Shown piece by piece: positions 11,871 to 26,069 of a stretch of DNA of 64,000 nucleotides. How positions within the stretch are numbered: the first letter of the stretch is position 1; every line of letters begins with the position of its first letter. The position numbers and the translations under genes are program-made. Under the pieces are notes generated by a model. It did not search any database. It was not told the origin of the DNA and saw nothing but the letters and a program-made list of their open reading frames with translations. This DNA comes from Icerya purchasi (taxonomy: Eukaryota > Arthropoda > Insecta > Hemiptera > Monophlebidae), in assembly GCA_039619475.1 (NCBI GenBank), contig CM077115.1:184976106-185040105 (forward strand), in the 5' to 3' direction.

Positions 11871-12344
11871 ACAAAGCAAATAATTTTGAATTTTGAAGCT
11901 ACGTTCCGCCAGTTCGTATCAAAGCGTAATGTTTAATTGATAATAATCGAAGGTATCTACAATGATGGTGTATAATAAACGAATGATATGCACACTTTTT
12001 GGATTTCTTCTAATTTTCTTCGACGAAGATCAAAAATTACTAGAACTCTTCGGATTCCCTGATAAATATAAATAAACCGAATTCAATATTATTGTTCTTA
12101 TGATAGATTTACTCTGTTAATTTATTATGCTACTGATATCACAAAATTACCTAACCGTTACCATTTTGATATGTGCCAGTTTGACACGACATTTTTTTAC
12201 TTAGCGCCAACAATGTACAAAATGTTACTTTAAACTCTTAACAAAATTTTCGATAAGAAATCATGGGAAAACAATGATAGCAAAATTTGAAAGAAGTCAA
12301 GTCAATGTTGACTGATGATAATGAAAGAAAGGAATAGATACGAC

Positions 12345-12717
12345 CAAGGCCGTATCTAGACCAATTTTTTTTTTTTTTGTTTAGCGAGGGTATTTTTATA
12401 ATTATACATACATATATATATATATATGTGTGTGTTTGTGTGTGTGTTATCATGAAATATATTTATTTATAAATGGTATACTAAAGTCTTGTAGTCAATT
12501 ATTGTATATGCAATATTTGAACACTACAATAAAAACAAATAAAAAACAGTCGTTTCCATAGAATTCAATAAAATTGTAATTTTCTTCTCTTTTGTCAAAA
12601 ATTGAAAAGAAATGAATTTATTCTGAATTTCGGTCTATTTAATTCAAACAGTTATTATTTCGCAGACATTTCGGGGGTGTTTGAACCCTGAAAACCCCCC
12701 CTCAGATACAGCCCTGG
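12345..12717. mobile_element. MITE with short inverted termini (GGCCGTATCTAG / CAGATACAGCCC)
   Basis: Left end AAGGCCGTATCTAGACC and right end CTCAGATACAGCCCTGG are near-inverse copies, with polypyrimidine/poly(C) tracts just inside. The ~350-bp interior is AT-rich, contains a (TA)n(TG)n microsatellite at 12412-12447, and is non-coding. Confidence 0.6.
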
Positions 12718-12719
12718 AT

Positions 12720-15425
12720 CAGACTGTAGGGCATCGACATATTTGAATGTCTCAACAACAGAAAAAAATTCTGAATCAGAGTGACCAAACTGTATATTAA
12801 TTTCTAGTTTATACACAAGGAGCGCTATAGCACAGTTTGTTTATGGTGTATATGGTGTATCAATTCAGTTTTGTTTATTGCAATGAAAATGCCACTGCTG
12901 ACGTGAGATTTTTGTTTTTATTTTCATTTACTTTGCATTATGGTCAGTACGTAATATAAATAATAAGAAGAAGAGTTTACTTTTTCGCGATTTACTCAAA
13001 AACTATTGGACTGATTTTAAAAATTCTTTCGCCATTCGAAAAATTACAGGCCATGTTTGATTTTCAAAACAATAAGGGTTTCGTACGATATTTTCATATT
13101 TCATAGAAAGTGTGTATACATGCGCGCATATGCCATCTAACTACACTATTATATTCTTAGACGACAAAATCATTAACTTTTTCAATTGAAATCTTTTTTT
13201 TTTTTAAATTTTTTGGATAAATAAAATAGTGGAATATTAATCTTTTTTTTTTGGTTTAAATATTTCTTACCCAGGTAAATCTGATTGTTTCAGCTAATAT
13301 ATTGCAAATTACAAGCAATTACCTCCATATATCGCGGTTCTTAAAAGACCAAGTTTTTACTGAAATCTATTTTATCAATAAAGTAAAAAGAACATCCAAG
13401 TACCCTAATTATTCTTCGCAAATCTATATATTACATTCTAAACTAGATTTTTGTTCCTCTATTTATGGAAACTTCTTCACTTCTCTCCATTATAAGCTGG
13501 ACCTCATTTAGAATTGTTGCCTTCGTTTGTGTCTAGGATCGCTTAAATTTTCACTATTACAATCGCGCTGAATCTAACGTTCCTTCTCTGCGCCATGGAC
13601 TTTGTCGAAAATATAGGGTAACGTCCCGTCAGCCACGAAAAGTGGTCGGTAATATTAAGGGTGTCTCTAGAATTAATTATTAAAAAGGAAAAATTCGCAC
13701 ACAATTAAATAAATGTATTTTATATTATTAGATCGAAATGGTAATTGTGAAAAAATTAAAGTATTTAAACGCGGAAAAATATTTAAATATATTATTCTGT
13801 AGGAAATGAAAGAGTGTTCGCGAACATGACACGCGGTTTTAATAATTTTTCTCCATAATATCTGCGGTAGATTCTCCGCTGGTTTTTTAATTGATTCAAT
13901 GACGACATACATGTATTTTAAAAAAAAAAAAAAAACAAAAACTACCCAATAGCACATACTTTGATCATATATTAGAAATACGTACCTATTTTATCAACAT
14001 TGCCGCCTTTTCAACACAATTTTTTTCACATCAAAATAATACATCGCCGAAATGGGAAATTAGTGAAATTTTCCATTATTTTTCTTATGTAATAGTGTTT
14101 CTTCCGATACCTCTTTTCTTTTCTTTTTTTTGTGAACAAAAGTGATTTTGTTAGCGTTCACGGCCGTGTAAAATAACTAGACACTATATCAGAGCACAAA
14201 AATCAACTTTAGATTATAGTGCAGATTTTAGCCATCGTCGTCCTTTAGAATCTGAAATATCGAGATTAGTCTCGTGAAGGCAAGAGGCCAAACGGCAAGT
14301 TAAAGAGAAATCTCGGCTATCGTCAAAGAATGTGCTGCAGGGTGCAGCAATACATATGGGCAGATGGTTGAGAGATCATTGCAGTTGTCGTACGGCGCTT
14401 TGTGCAGCCTAGAAGCATGCGGCTAAGTATCTAGTGAAAGGCCACACCGTTGCTGGACAATTCCCGATGATTGCGAAACATTATAACTTACGTCTTTTTT
14501 CCGTTCGTTGCTTACTCAATCACCTCTCCGAACTTTGGTTTTCATATTACGGTGCAAATTAAGTTTGTTTTAATAAATATTCCTCCTATTTCCTCAGAAC
14601 CTTCTGAGCCGTTCCGTATTATTTTCAAGTTAAAAATGAACTTCCGAGCCTATTTTTGAGTTGGTAATATTGGTTTAGTGATCAGATCTTTCAAAATAAT
14701 GCAAAGAAATTTCAAAATAAAATCGAGTCAAAAGTAATATCCGAATCGAGTTTTCTCAGTGCCTTGATATGTTCTCAATCGTACATCTATAACCCTGAAG
14801 GGAAAAAAAATCGTGTATATTTTGCAAATATTTAAAGCGATCCCTTGAAATGATTCCAGAAACTGATACATGTCAGTTGATTGTTCCCGGTACATTATTT
14901 TTCTTAACATCGAAAGTTATGAAAACTTTTATTTCTTTAAATTGCCCAGGTTCGGTTTTTTGTGTTTTAAGCGCACCTGCGTTTGAAAATCGATTATATC
15001 ATTTCATAAACGATGTCCTCAGGAGAATACTTCAAAGTATTCCGTTACGTTCTTCGATTTCTACGGAAAATGATCATTATTTTTTATAATCCTGTTTAAA
15101 ATAATATTTTCAACTGTTTTTCCTATCAGTTTTCATTTTTTCCTTTTATTTTCGCAAAATTAATCGATAACACATTCAAAGTACCAACAAAGGTTTCTTC
15201 GGGTTGCAACGCATTCGTACTTCAGCCTGAACATCTATCGTCCTTTTTATTCTCTTCTTTTTTTCACCAGTAGTATCGCCGCTGTATTATTCATTAAAGG
15301 TGATATTTTTCTACCGAATTGTTTTGTCGTATGATGAAATCGATTCCGTGAGAGTTTAATACAAATGTAACACCTGTCGTTTAGAAATAACTTGAAATTT
15401 TCGTGACTTCATGAATTCATTACAT
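12720..15425. other. Spacer, nothing recognised
   Basis: No frame with family similarity on either strand. The block around 12985-13085 (CGCGATTTACTCAAAAACTATTGG and following) looks like a common dispersed insect repeat. Other short frames (13302, 13673 minus, 14471, 14850) have AT-driven composition and no motifs. Confidence 0.5.
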
Positions 15426-15429
15426 AATT

Positions 15430-16576
15430 TCTAAAGTTGGAGCATTACCACCCCGAACCAAACTTTCCCGACGACCCATTACCAGAATTACTGATAGAAC
15501 TGCGAAGATGTGGTATTATGTCCGTACAGTCGTCAACAGCCGGTTCCAAAATACACACATTGCTCCTTCGATCACGGTCCAAATAAATATCAATCTATCG
15601 CTGACACAAAATCCAAATACAACAAGCCCCCTATATCCAGTGGAAGTGGCAGTTAGGGCAATTAACAAGTACCACGACCAACTAATTTACTACACAGACG
15701 GAGCCAAGGCAGTCGGTGAAGAAGGTTCACTGCCAGCAGCCTGTGCATTCGAGGGTGATGACATCTTATACGAAACCAGGCTCAACGATGCCTGTTCAGC
15801 ATTGGACGCAGAACTGTACGCAATCGCACACTGCTTCCACCACATCTCACACCAGAACCAGTAACTACCTCCTGGTTACTGACTCTTTACAATCCTTAAA
15901 CATGATTAAGGGCCCAAAATACAACAACCAGCTGGTACAAGAGATATGGCACAACTTATACCAATTACACCTAAAGGGCAGTCATGTGTCGCTGATATGG
16001 GTTCCCGGACACAGTGGAGTGCCTGGCAACGAGAGGGTTGACATAGCAGCACGGTCTGCCTTGCTCTCGCCAATGCCAGAAGACGCAGAACTACCGACAT
16101 CAATGGAACACACGTTATTAAGAGCGTGCGAAAAACAGTGAAGAACTGAATGGGCAGCTGCTACAACATTCTTAAGAAGCATAAAGCCCACAGTTGAACC
16201 ATGGTGGCCACCAAAAGGAACATCCAGAAACGATTTTAAGATCCGCAGCCGACTGCGAATCGGGCATATCGCTATTCCCCACAAACACATAATCGATAAA
16301 ACCCTGCCTCCGGCTATCTGTGCGGCCAGATAACTGCTCACCTGCCAAAAGATGAAGGTATTACGAAAACAACTGGACTTGCTGGGAAACATAGAGTGCA
16401 TACTCTCTAATGAATCGATAAACATCACTCGAATTATAGCCTTTGTTAGAATGAGTGGCCTAACATAACAAATCTAAATAACCTCCCCTTGTGTGTGCTG
16501 TAATGACCACGGTAGTTACAAACAGCACACACAATTTAAAAAAGGGAAAGGAAAAAAAAAAAAAAAGAAAAAAATT
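15430..16576 (+). pseudogene. LINE 3' fragment: RNase H domain of an I-like retrotransposon
   Basis: The plus strand carries an RNase H domain in two overlapping frames. First come YYTDGAKAVG (catalytic Asp) and NDACSALDAELYAI (catalytic Glu), up to about 15840. Then, after a frameshift, LLVTDSLQSLNMI (catalytic Asp) and LIWVPGHSGVPGNERVDIAA appear, up to 16141. After a stop the frame continues with SIKPTVEPWWPPKGTSRNDF. A non-coding tail and an A run at 16553-16576 mark the 3' end. It is 5'-truncated, as is usual for LINE insertions. The VEPWWPPKG tail is shared with the fragment at 23905-24440. Confidence 0.87.
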
Positions 16577-16579
16577 ACA

Positions 16580-19500
16580 TAATTACTTTTGGTAAAAACC
16601 ACACGTCACGCACTTCTTTGTATTCCAATCTGCTGTCACTCAAACTCCCTACTCCTTATTGTGCCTCGTATATCTTATCGTTTCCGTCGATCTCAGTTTG
16701 ATCTTATCCCTCGATTCCTTTATCTTATCAATATTTGATACCGACTTTACATCTAACTGATATCCTTTTTCCTCATGTCGTTTCTGGGCGAAGATCCTTT
16801 GTTGACATGCCCAAAGGGGGGTTAAAAAAAAACCAAAAAAAAAAAAAAAAATCGTCTCTATGATTATTTTTTTTCTTTGTGTTCCGAAACCGCGGATTTT
16901 TCTATACATTTGTGTTTGTGCAATCCGCTTCGTGTTCTTTAATTTGTATACACACATCGGTCTCCTAGTGTGTTCGATGTTACTTTGCCTTTTGGTTGAG
17001 TTTCGAGGTATTTATAGTCGGGGGAGTTTTCCTTGCTGCCTCTCTGCACTTTTTGGCTCTAATAATGAATAGAGTATTATACTATTCGAAACGTTAACTG
17101 ATAATACGGCTGGCGTGGTTTTTACCGGAAATAATTATATAATAGACACTTCTTGTTAGTATGTTTCTTTTTTCATCATTTTATTGAGCTTGCTCTCTAA
17201 AAAAAAAACGAAAGAAAGGTTATTTAAAGAAGCAGATGACAAGAACTACTGCGAGAACATATAGCAAATATTCTTGCTCTTCCTTCTCTTTCTGTTGTTC
17301 CCATATTGGGGCTACTTTCATTTCTTCTGTTTCTAATCGTTTCCTGATTTAACTTTCAAGTCCCTACGTTTCATTATTTGCTAGTCCTTTGTGTTGGGTA
17401 AATGTCTTGAGTTGATGCGCCCAAAGAAAAAAAAAAAAAACAAACAAAAAAAAACACGATATATATCCTAAAAAGTGTTTCGTAATTGCTACAATTAATT
17501 TAGAAAGCAATTAGCAAAACAACTGAAAAAACAAAAAACAAAAGCGGAGTAGATAAAATAAAAATACAACAGTAGTCGAAGTTCTCGTAAATAATGTATT
17601 TTTCGTAATGCACGGTTGTTACCATCAGTTAAAGGGATGTAAAATATGGGTAATCCGTTTCAACGTCATAACTCTCGGCGAGAGGATTTTTCTTATTTCC
17701 GTATTCGGTCGCTATGTTTAAATTTACAGCGGCTTAGCTTGCGCGACGCATCATCATTCACAATTCACTACTGCTATCGGATAGGGTTTAGACTTTTGCG
17801 GACAGAACTTATGCTTTCTTTTCTTAAGAGCCGGCTGAACTATCGCGTATAAACGAAAAACGATAAAAGTAAAAAAAAAGAAGAGACACGATGAAGACGA
17901 AAATAAAAAGTAAAGAAAATAAAAATTCTATTTGATTATCTCTGCTCCACCGCATTCTTCTTCCTTAAGAAACACTTTTTCAGAAATATGTACGAATTAA
18001 AATCTGCAACATACGAGTAAATAAAATGTTTCATTAGCTTTTACATACGGCAGATAATGTAATTCTTAATTACGTAACTTCAATAGCTGGCCCCTTTTTT
18101 CCATTACGCCAAAAACGTGTAAGTTTTAACGCGAATAACTCTTTTAATACGAATGAATTTTAACACGAATAACTTTTAGCACGAACAGATTTTCCGGCTG
18201 AGAGATATGTTTTAAATTTTTCAGACAAAATATATCCAAAAAAGCTTGCGACTAATAATTTTTTTGAACGTCTGTTTTCTGTATAAATCGTTATATTTTG
18301 GAAATTTCAATTTTAAATTTCGCCATTAGTTTTTTTTTTTTCTTAAATTAGACGGAGGAGTCTCTAAATATATTTCTCAAAAACAATAGTAACATAGAAA
18401 ACGTAAAAGCGTTTCGAATAGGGATTGTGAGATTTTTCTGATCAGCATTCTGTTTTTTTTCGATCACCGTGGACGGTCAAAAGAACAAATTTGCACCGGA
18501 AGGCGGCGAAGAAAGAAGATGAAAAAAAAAAAAACAAGCAGAAGAAGGCGGAAGCAAATAAAACGTGCTCGCTGAAAAAGTGGAACAGTTCGTGGGAATA
18601 AAAGCGTCATGATATTTAACCATGCTGCTTAAAAATAAAAAGAATACAGAGCACGTAACCATTTTGAACATAAACGAAAAGAAATTTCGAGGAGATGACT
18701 TTCCTCGTCAATAGAGGAGTCCTTCACGAAAATGGATGCTGTTTGATTTCGATGATATGCAAAGGTCGACCTTTAAAACGGCATTTCTATTTTCCGAAAA
18801 TTAACGAATTTCGAGAGAGATTATAACGAAAAGTATGAACCTATAAATATATCAATTATATGGATACAAAAAATCGTAATAAATGTGAGAAATTTCTTAT
18901 ATCACGTTGCGAAGAAAAGTTTATAATTATTACATTTTATATTTAACAAGAACTTGCTGAAACCGGATCGAGAGTATAGTGAAATGGGCCAAAACGTTGG
19001 AATTCCACGAAAAATCAGGTCCTCGGAAATTTGCCTAGACAGTCATCGAAAGGAACCTTTCAAAACAAATTCCGAATTTTTAGCCGATTAAGCTACATTT
19101 TCGCACGATAGTGTATAACAAGTTGCTGCGTCCGTTTGTGAAGCATCGCACAAAGTGTACCGAAAAATACGTAAGAGAGTTGTGGGAACTTTTATATCCA
19201 ATAAAATGCTTTACAGTCTGCGGCAAATTCTTCAATTTGCACGGAAACGAACAAACTTGTATGCCGCACATAAAAACGGACATGAATAGGCAGGCTGTGG
19301 ATAGCTTTAGCAGTTAAAAACAACAAAGAGATTTAGTGGAGTCATTTTTGCAAAAGGAGAAACACGCTTAGCACAATCCGTCAAATATTGTAACTTACTG
19401 CGATTATCGTGTGAACTTTTTCTTTTCTCTACAGAAAATTACCTGTTTGTCGTTTGACTTTTGTTTGGATTATTTAACACGCACTAAACTCGAAATTTAA

Positions 19501-19780
19501 ATGAAAAACTTCCATTCGGCTAATATATTTCCAGCGGAACAAGGCTTACAAAAATGCGGAAAAATCGAACTTCAAATTAGATTAATCCAACTAGTTTGCT
19601 TCTCGCCATCTATCGAAGCGACACGACCTGTTGAACAATTATTTCGTTAAATTGTATAACGATAGATAGCGCGGCGAGTACATGGATTTTTTTTGTTTTT
19701 TTTTTTTTTTCTCTTAAAATCGAGGAAAGTATTCCGCCAAGAAGCAATCTGAAAAATATTTTATAATCATTCTAATTTTT
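16580..19780. other. AT-rich spacer, nothing recognised
   Basis: Several A and T homopolymer runs and no frame with a recognisable domain. A 68-codon plus frame and its antisense 67-codon frame (19080-19317) are both open, but I see no motif in either. Confidence 0.5.
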
Positions 19781-19789
19781 AATTTCAAA

Positions 19790-21180
19790 AACTCGGGATC
19801 ATTCAAATTTAAATTCGTCCTCATGGGGAGGAAACTGAAAAAGAAGTGATTTGGCTTTAAAACGCGTTTTAGAAATTATTTTATAATGAATTTGCGATTT
19901 ATATTTATCTATTTCATCTGTAGTGTTTAGTGTTATAGGTATTTTTATTTGCGTTTGTATCTGCTTTTTGTAGTCTTTCCATTTTGCTTTATTACTCGTA
20001 CAATTTTACATTTTGGCACGAGTTGATTAAACTGCACTTGATCATTTATTGTAAAAGTGATTGGATTATGGATCAGGGGACAACGAGTTTCCTATCGATT
20101 TTGGGGTTGGAAAGTTATTAAAATTTTTTATAATAACTGTGTCAAGGACACTCGGTTTATTTGCTGCATTTCTAGGAAAGAATGTTGTTGCAAATGGGAA
20201 ACTGACTCTATTTGTAAATTATTTATTGTCGTTAAGCTTAGTAGTATTTTTCGAGCCATATTAGAATTGAAGTTATTCCGGACAGTGTGTTTCACGTTTA
20301 AATCTCCCATAATTTAAACCTGTGCATTTGCATTAAAAGGTTTTTTGGTCTTTTAGGGGGGTCTACATAAATGTAGAGTAGCTCTTTTCCTATTTTAATT
20401 GCTACTCTTTGTCTTTGGTGTTGGAATTTTTCGACAAAATAATTCTTTTCGTACCGGTAAAGCTACTCCAGCTTTATCATTTTGAAGATCCGATCGAAAT
20501 ATTTCATAATTTAGATATTTACTCTCTCTGATCGATTTTTGTTTCAGTAGTCCCGGCTATATGTATAGTTGTTTAGGAACAGTTCCGACTCTCTAACTGC
20601 TTGTACCTCAGCGAGGTTGCATTCTTTGCGCATACATATTTATACTACTACTCGTATTAGCCATAGTTTTCAATTATAGTTTTGAGCGCTATAGTGATTA
20701 TAGAGAATGAGTCAGAAATGTTAGCTTCTCCTCTATGGAGAATAAGTTTTGCGCAATTTATAATTTTGCTTAAACCTCTTTCTTTGCATAATATATGCGA
20801 TAAGTTTATAGGTTGGCTATCTCGCATTTGCTCTTTTTGATTTGTAACACGATGCTCTAGCGTAGCTTAATCTGTTTTCATTTGTCTTTTCACTACCTAT
20901 ATTTATGTTACTTTCATTATTTCTTGGTATATTTTTATTCATATTATTTCCCTCATTAGTATTTACATTATTTTTACTTCTACTTTTCTTATATTTCAAT
21001 ATATTTTGAAATATTATATGACATTCTTTAGAATTTGCTGTGTGATTGCCGAGGCAGTTTATACGCTTAATACATGTAGTATTTTTACTGTCTTTGTGTT
21101 TACCTTCGCATCTGAAACATTTTGCTGCTGGCCGAGATACATTTATCACCTATTTCGTATTTGCTAACTCTGCTAAAATA
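19790..21180 (-). pseudogene. LINE relic: ORF1 zinc knuckles followed by endonuclease fragment
   Basis: On the minus strand 21149-20817 reads CFRCEGKHKDSKNTTC and CLGNHTANSKECHII, the Cys-His knuckles of a LINE ORF1 nucleic-acid chaperone. The fragment continues through frameshifts into an endonuclease: ETKIDQRE near 20530, GDLNVKHT near 20300, and PTFFPRN-like then SVLDTVIIKN near 20150-20190. It ends with a linker similar to the Jockey element at the window start (KAKWKDYKKQIQTQIKIPIT, about 19950). It carries several stops and frameshifts. The adjacency of ORF1 and ORF2 pieces suggests an internally shortened copy. Confidence 0.78.
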
Positions 21181-21189
21181 ATTTTGCGC

Positions 21190-23890
21190 GCGAGATAATT
21201 GAACATGATAGTAACAACCGTCGCTATACTCGCCTATTTAGACAAGCTCGTTAAACAGCACGAGCGCTAATTAGTTATTAACCATTCAATTTTTTCGTGC
21301 GTGTAGCTAAGTCGAGCTAACTCACAAAATGCATTGCCGCGATGGCTTACATTAAAAATTATCCATTTTTCAAAATATCAAATCAATATTGAAAATGAAA
21401 TTAAATTACAACTCTTTGTATACAATACAATTTACATAAAGCATTACAAACTTGTATGAACAAATATCAAAGTTGAAACAAATTAAAAGATCTTTTGTAA
21501 CTTATATAATATTTAATGCCCGTCGAAAACGTCTTTACACAGGAACATTCCGCTTTCAGTATCAAAAAAGAGAAAAGAAACTACCGAATATCTAAAGAAG
21601 GCTCCAAATAATTCATTTTCATCTAAAATAAGTGAAAATTAAAGAAAATATTATTAAAAATTAACTTACAAGATCCTATTCTGACAAATTAAAAATAATA
21701 TTCGTGAAAAAATTAATAACTCCTTAAAGTTTAATATTTTTTTTCACCCGAGTTCAGTTCAATAATACATTTTACGTTGTAAGAAAAAGAACCAGATGTA
21801 CACGCATTTAAATTAAAGTTTGTTTTCGAATTCTTTGCTGGCAGAATTACCTGAGAATGATCTTACTGCGTAAGCCGATATTTGCTCTCAGCACGTGGCC
21901 TATAAATCGAGGAATAGTTGAACGCGAAACTTTAATAGTAACCGACACAGGACTTCCATAGCATTTCTTATCGATTTATGTCATCTGCGATTTTATTACC
22001 TGCTACGGCGGTACTGCTCCAGTTTTATCTTGAAGCGGAATTCTCGTTAAATATCCTTTCAACTAAATCGCCGCCACCTTAACTTCGTTTCCGGTAATGA
22101 AAATTTACATTAAATCGCAGAACATTTCGTCAGGATTATATTATTATTATTATGCGGGTATGGAACAGTTGTACGATGATCTGTCTGTTTCTTTTCTTCC
22201 ATTGCAATAATAAAATTGGCGCTAAGGTCGGTCAATTTTTCAAAGTCGAAAATATTTTAAATACGAATAAAAAAAAAAAAAGAAAAGTTGGTTTAAATAT
22301 GAAATACGAACCACTAGGATATGAGAAATTTTTTAAATACATTTAAAGTCGATTCTTCAAAAACGTTTTTATACTTTTTTAAATTGAAGTTACTGGTTTT
22401 TTGTTTTTTTTTTCTAATAGCCTTAGCGGCGCGCAGTTGGTTGGACGGAGTGGTTAATTTCTTTTGAGGAGTAGAACTCCGTTGATCGCTGCGGTGCACT
22501 GAAAAATACATGAAAACATTTCATATCTGCAGCTGGTGAGCCCAAATAAACAGATTAAAATTATAATAAATAATGAGTAGGAGTTTCGATTTATTTCTCA
22601 GTTTTTTATTTTCTTTTTTTCCCGAAGAATTGACTGTTTGAAAAGTAATAATTTCGAATACTGAAACGTATATTTTTGACCCGCTTTTTACTGGACACCG
22701 CTTATTAAGAAATCTGTCTGAATGTATAACTCGCGCATTTAAGCGTCTAAATTGGAATGCGTATAATATCGAATTTTAAAAGTGATAATTTACGATCGCT
22801 TGTACTTGAACCTTTTTAATTTCTACTTCATAGTTCAATGGGTGATTTTGACATCAGCTGTTCAGCTTGCATTTGAGTATATTTTTGTGCTGTTTCAGAA
22901 AAAAAGAACTTTGGAGGATCGCTAAAAGCCACAAATGGGGATTCTCGTCACGTTGTTCTTTTAACTGAGGTAAAAAAGCATATAGGCAATGTACAAATCA
23001 ACACTATTGATCGAACACGAGGATAAATCCTATCTTAGTTATTTTCTGCATATTTTTCATTATCGATCAATATACCTCTGGTTAAAAATTTTTCATTCTC
23101 GCTTCATTGTACATATTTCTTCGTTATTTCGAAATTTACTATCTACTTTTATCACTCAAGTTCATAACGGTGTAACTTAAAATATTTCAGTCGTGCAGAA
23201 CGAGCTTTAGTAGAGATGAACTAATAACTGAAAAGTGAATAGTCGAGAAAAAACGATACGGCTTTGATTTCTTTATTCTAACTCAAGTGGTAGAAGTGGT
23301 GAAATTACACATTCCTCGTTTTTCACTCAAAAACTACAATTATGCAAACGAAAAATGCTTGTTCTTTTTTCTTTTTTTTTTTTTTTTCTTTTTCAAGATG
23401 AACTTCTCAAATTACGCTTTCGACCGATGCTTATTACCCCTCTTATGCTTCATACTTTCAACTTCCAGAATGGAACCAAAAAATTCCGTTCTTGCCGTAG
23501 GCATTTTCTAGTCCTCTAATTGGAAACCTTTAACCCTCTATTTGGTATATAATTCCCCCCTTGCCGACAGAATTGTAAATTTTGCATATTTTTCTATGGT
23601 TGCTGTATGATTCTTTCGAAACTTCTATATCGTTAATTATTATTACATATTTTTTTTCCACTGTATCAGATAAGCGTAGTTCTAGAATTTACTCAATAGC
23701 TCAGTCAGTGATATTCTATTTTTCTCAGATTTTTAACAATGGTACTTTGTACTTTATTGTCTTAATTACTAACATCGCTAGATTTTCACATTTTTGTGCA
23801 CATAAATGTGACCTGTTGAACCGTATAATACCGAGTAAGTTACACACCCCGGGGAGTGGGTTAACAAACCAAATGCTGACACTCATCATG
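21190..23890. other. Spacer, nothing recognised
   Basis: AT-rich with scattered GC-richer patches (22420-22500). None of the short frames has a motif. A poly(T) tract lies at about 23368-23390. Confidence 0.5.
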
Positions 23891-23904
23891 GAGCTGTAGT
23901 CAAA

Positions 23905-24440
23905 AGGTTATAATTTAATCGTGTTGTTAGTCCCAAGTTATGCTAGAATCCCAGGGAATGAAAGGGCGAACACAGCAGCTCACTCAATCATTACAGCCCT
24001 CAATCCACAAAACATCCTTGGACCTCCTCAAATATCAGGTTCAAAACGAAATCAAATAATGGAACAGTGGAACCAAGAACACATCTCCACTCCGTCCCAC
24101 CTCCAGAGTATTAAGAATTCCGTAGAGCCATGGTGGCTCCCCCCAGGGGACCTTACGAGTATATTATCGTGCGCTCAACCGCTTACGCCTCGGCTACACG
24201 CGACTATCTCACGATTGTTTATTGAAGAGCTGTCACCCTCCAACCACTTGTCCCTTCTGCCGCGCACAAGAGCCACCGGCGGTTAATCATATTCTCATAA
24301 ATAATCTTCCAGAACGAGACACGGATTTGATAATCTCAGCCATGTCCTCTCGAATTCAAAAGTAAACCAGAGAGCAGTTTTTCAATTCGTCAGGGACAAT
24401 AAATTAAGGGCAGTCCTGTAACCGAAGATTCTTGGGCCAT
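23905..24440 (+). pseudogene. LINE 3' fragment: RNase H tail
   Basis: The plus frame 23921-24286 reads VPSYARIPGNERANTAAHSI, a mutated form of the RNase H block WVPGHxGIxGNERADxAA. SVEPWWLPPGDLTSI follows, the same C-terminal signature as in the 15430-16576 fragment. The upstream catalytic Asp/Glu blocks are absent, so this is a heavily 5'-truncated copy. Confidence 0.75.
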
Positions 24441-25189
24441 AATAATCTAGATATTATACACGGCCTGGAGTATTTAGTTAGCGGTGATACGAATTTGCTA
24501 GTAATCAATGAAAAAGTCAGATATTTAGTTTGTCAAAGTTAATAGACAGAAGAGACTAAATATTCTGACCACATCATGGAGACCGTTCGCTGCACACAAT
24601 TCGCTATTGATTCGTCCCGTACATAAGTTTAAGATGGGTGTATCTTACTTTTCAATCGGATAGACTACGAACTTACGGGGTGAGTGGACTGCGAAGTATT
24701 GCAGAGTTGTTAATGGTATTTGTTACCCAGGTGATTAAGCCGGCATTATTGCATACGAAAACTTCATCTAAGAAATTGAAACTTGGAAATCAAACGATAC
24801 TGAGGCGCATGCGATAACCAGGCGCAATTCTTATGTTGCCAATGTACGAAGTTCGAGTACAATGTGGTACTTAAAACACTTAAACATTGCTCGCAAGCCG
24901 GCTAAAATCGTGTTTTAACAAGTCCTTCTTATAAGTTTATTAGGTTTCCAGTGAGTTCCCCGTTTCCAAATTTCTGAAGTGAATATTAAAAGTAAATCCG
25001 AGTATATTACACAACACCAATAACTAATTCTTCCATACCTTTTGAATATCGTGCATACTAGTATTATTTTCTTTTTCGAGTTTACTGAATCTTCTAACCT
25101 GCAAAAAGTGTATTGTTGTCTGCGTGCATGGCAGTTCCAGTCCTTATGATTGTATCATGAAATACAATTTTTTATAGGCTTTTATTTAA

Positions 25190-26000
25190 CTCGCTTTGTC
25201 ATTCTGTCTGTCTGGGGAAAATCTTGCGAACGATTTTTCGCCTACTTCCCGATGAATTAAAAAAGTGTCCTTTTGCAGAAATGCTTGTTATAGATGGCAA
25301 TACAATATTATGCAACATTTGGGTTTCCAGCTTTAAAATTAGACCCTCAGGGCGCCGAAAGCTCGAAATTTTGTAAAAAAATTTTTTTCTTTCGGACATG
25401 TGATATATTGTTGGAAAGATCGCTGTTTGTCGAGAAAAAAACCATATTTTATTTCTTTAATGAAACTTTCGAAGTTTACAAAAGTTCAAAAAAGCGCGAG
25501 ATCTAATATGTAGCCCCCTCTTTGCGACGCGAGTATTATAGCTAAAAATTTTGAACAAGGTTGAAAATATGCACATCCATGTCTATTTTTTTGGTTTGGA
25601 ACGTCTAGGTTTCCGACTTTAAAATTAGCCCCTCGGGACTTCAAAAGCTCGAACTTTTGGGAAAATATATTTTTTTCCCCGGGTATATAATATACTGTTG
25701 GAAAGAGCACTATTTGTCGGGAGCAAACTCGTATTTCATTTTCTTAACGAAACATTGGAAGTTTACTAAAAGTTTAAAAAAGTACAAAAAACGACGTGTC
25801 TTTATAGCTAAAAATTTTGAACGAAGCTTAAAAAATGTGCATCCTTGTGTATTTATTTACTTTGGAACACTTGGGTTTCCAACTTTAAAATCGGACCCTT
25901 GTGGCGCCGAAAGCTCGAAAGTTTCAAAAATAATTTTTTTTTTTTTTGGTCATGTGATATATCAATGGAAAGACTGCTAGTAGTCAAACATTGTGTTTCA
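25190..26000 (+). repeat. Three-unit tandem repeat (satellite-like)
   Basis: A unit of roughly 260-290 bp recurs three times. The phrase GGTTTCC(A/G)(G/A)CTTTAAAAT begins near 25321, 25611 and 25871. In each case it is followed by GAAAGCTCGAA or AAAAGCTCGAA, a poly(T) tract, then a TGATATAT...TGGAAAGA phrase. Each unit ends with ATAGCTAAAAATTTTGAAC before the next. The units differ from one another by many substitutions, so the array is old. The leading block CTCGCTTTGTCATTCTGTCTGTC belongs to the first unit. Frames over it are by-products. Confidence 0.8.
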
Positions 26001-26069
26001 TCTGCTGAGAATTCCTTATGTATTGTATGAAAAACACAAAACAATATAATTAAAAGAACGTGATCCATT

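Noticed and set aside
19080..19317. Overlapping sense and antisense frames of ~68 codons
   Set aside because: No motif in either strand. Double-open short frames are common by chance.
22420..22500. GC-rich patch resembling a tRNA-derived sequence
   Set aside because: No credible cloverleaf or B-box could be drawn.
25190..26000. CRISPR-like or coding interpretation of the tandem repeat
   Set aside because: The units are ~260-290 bp, diverged and have no spacers. Frames through them differ between units.
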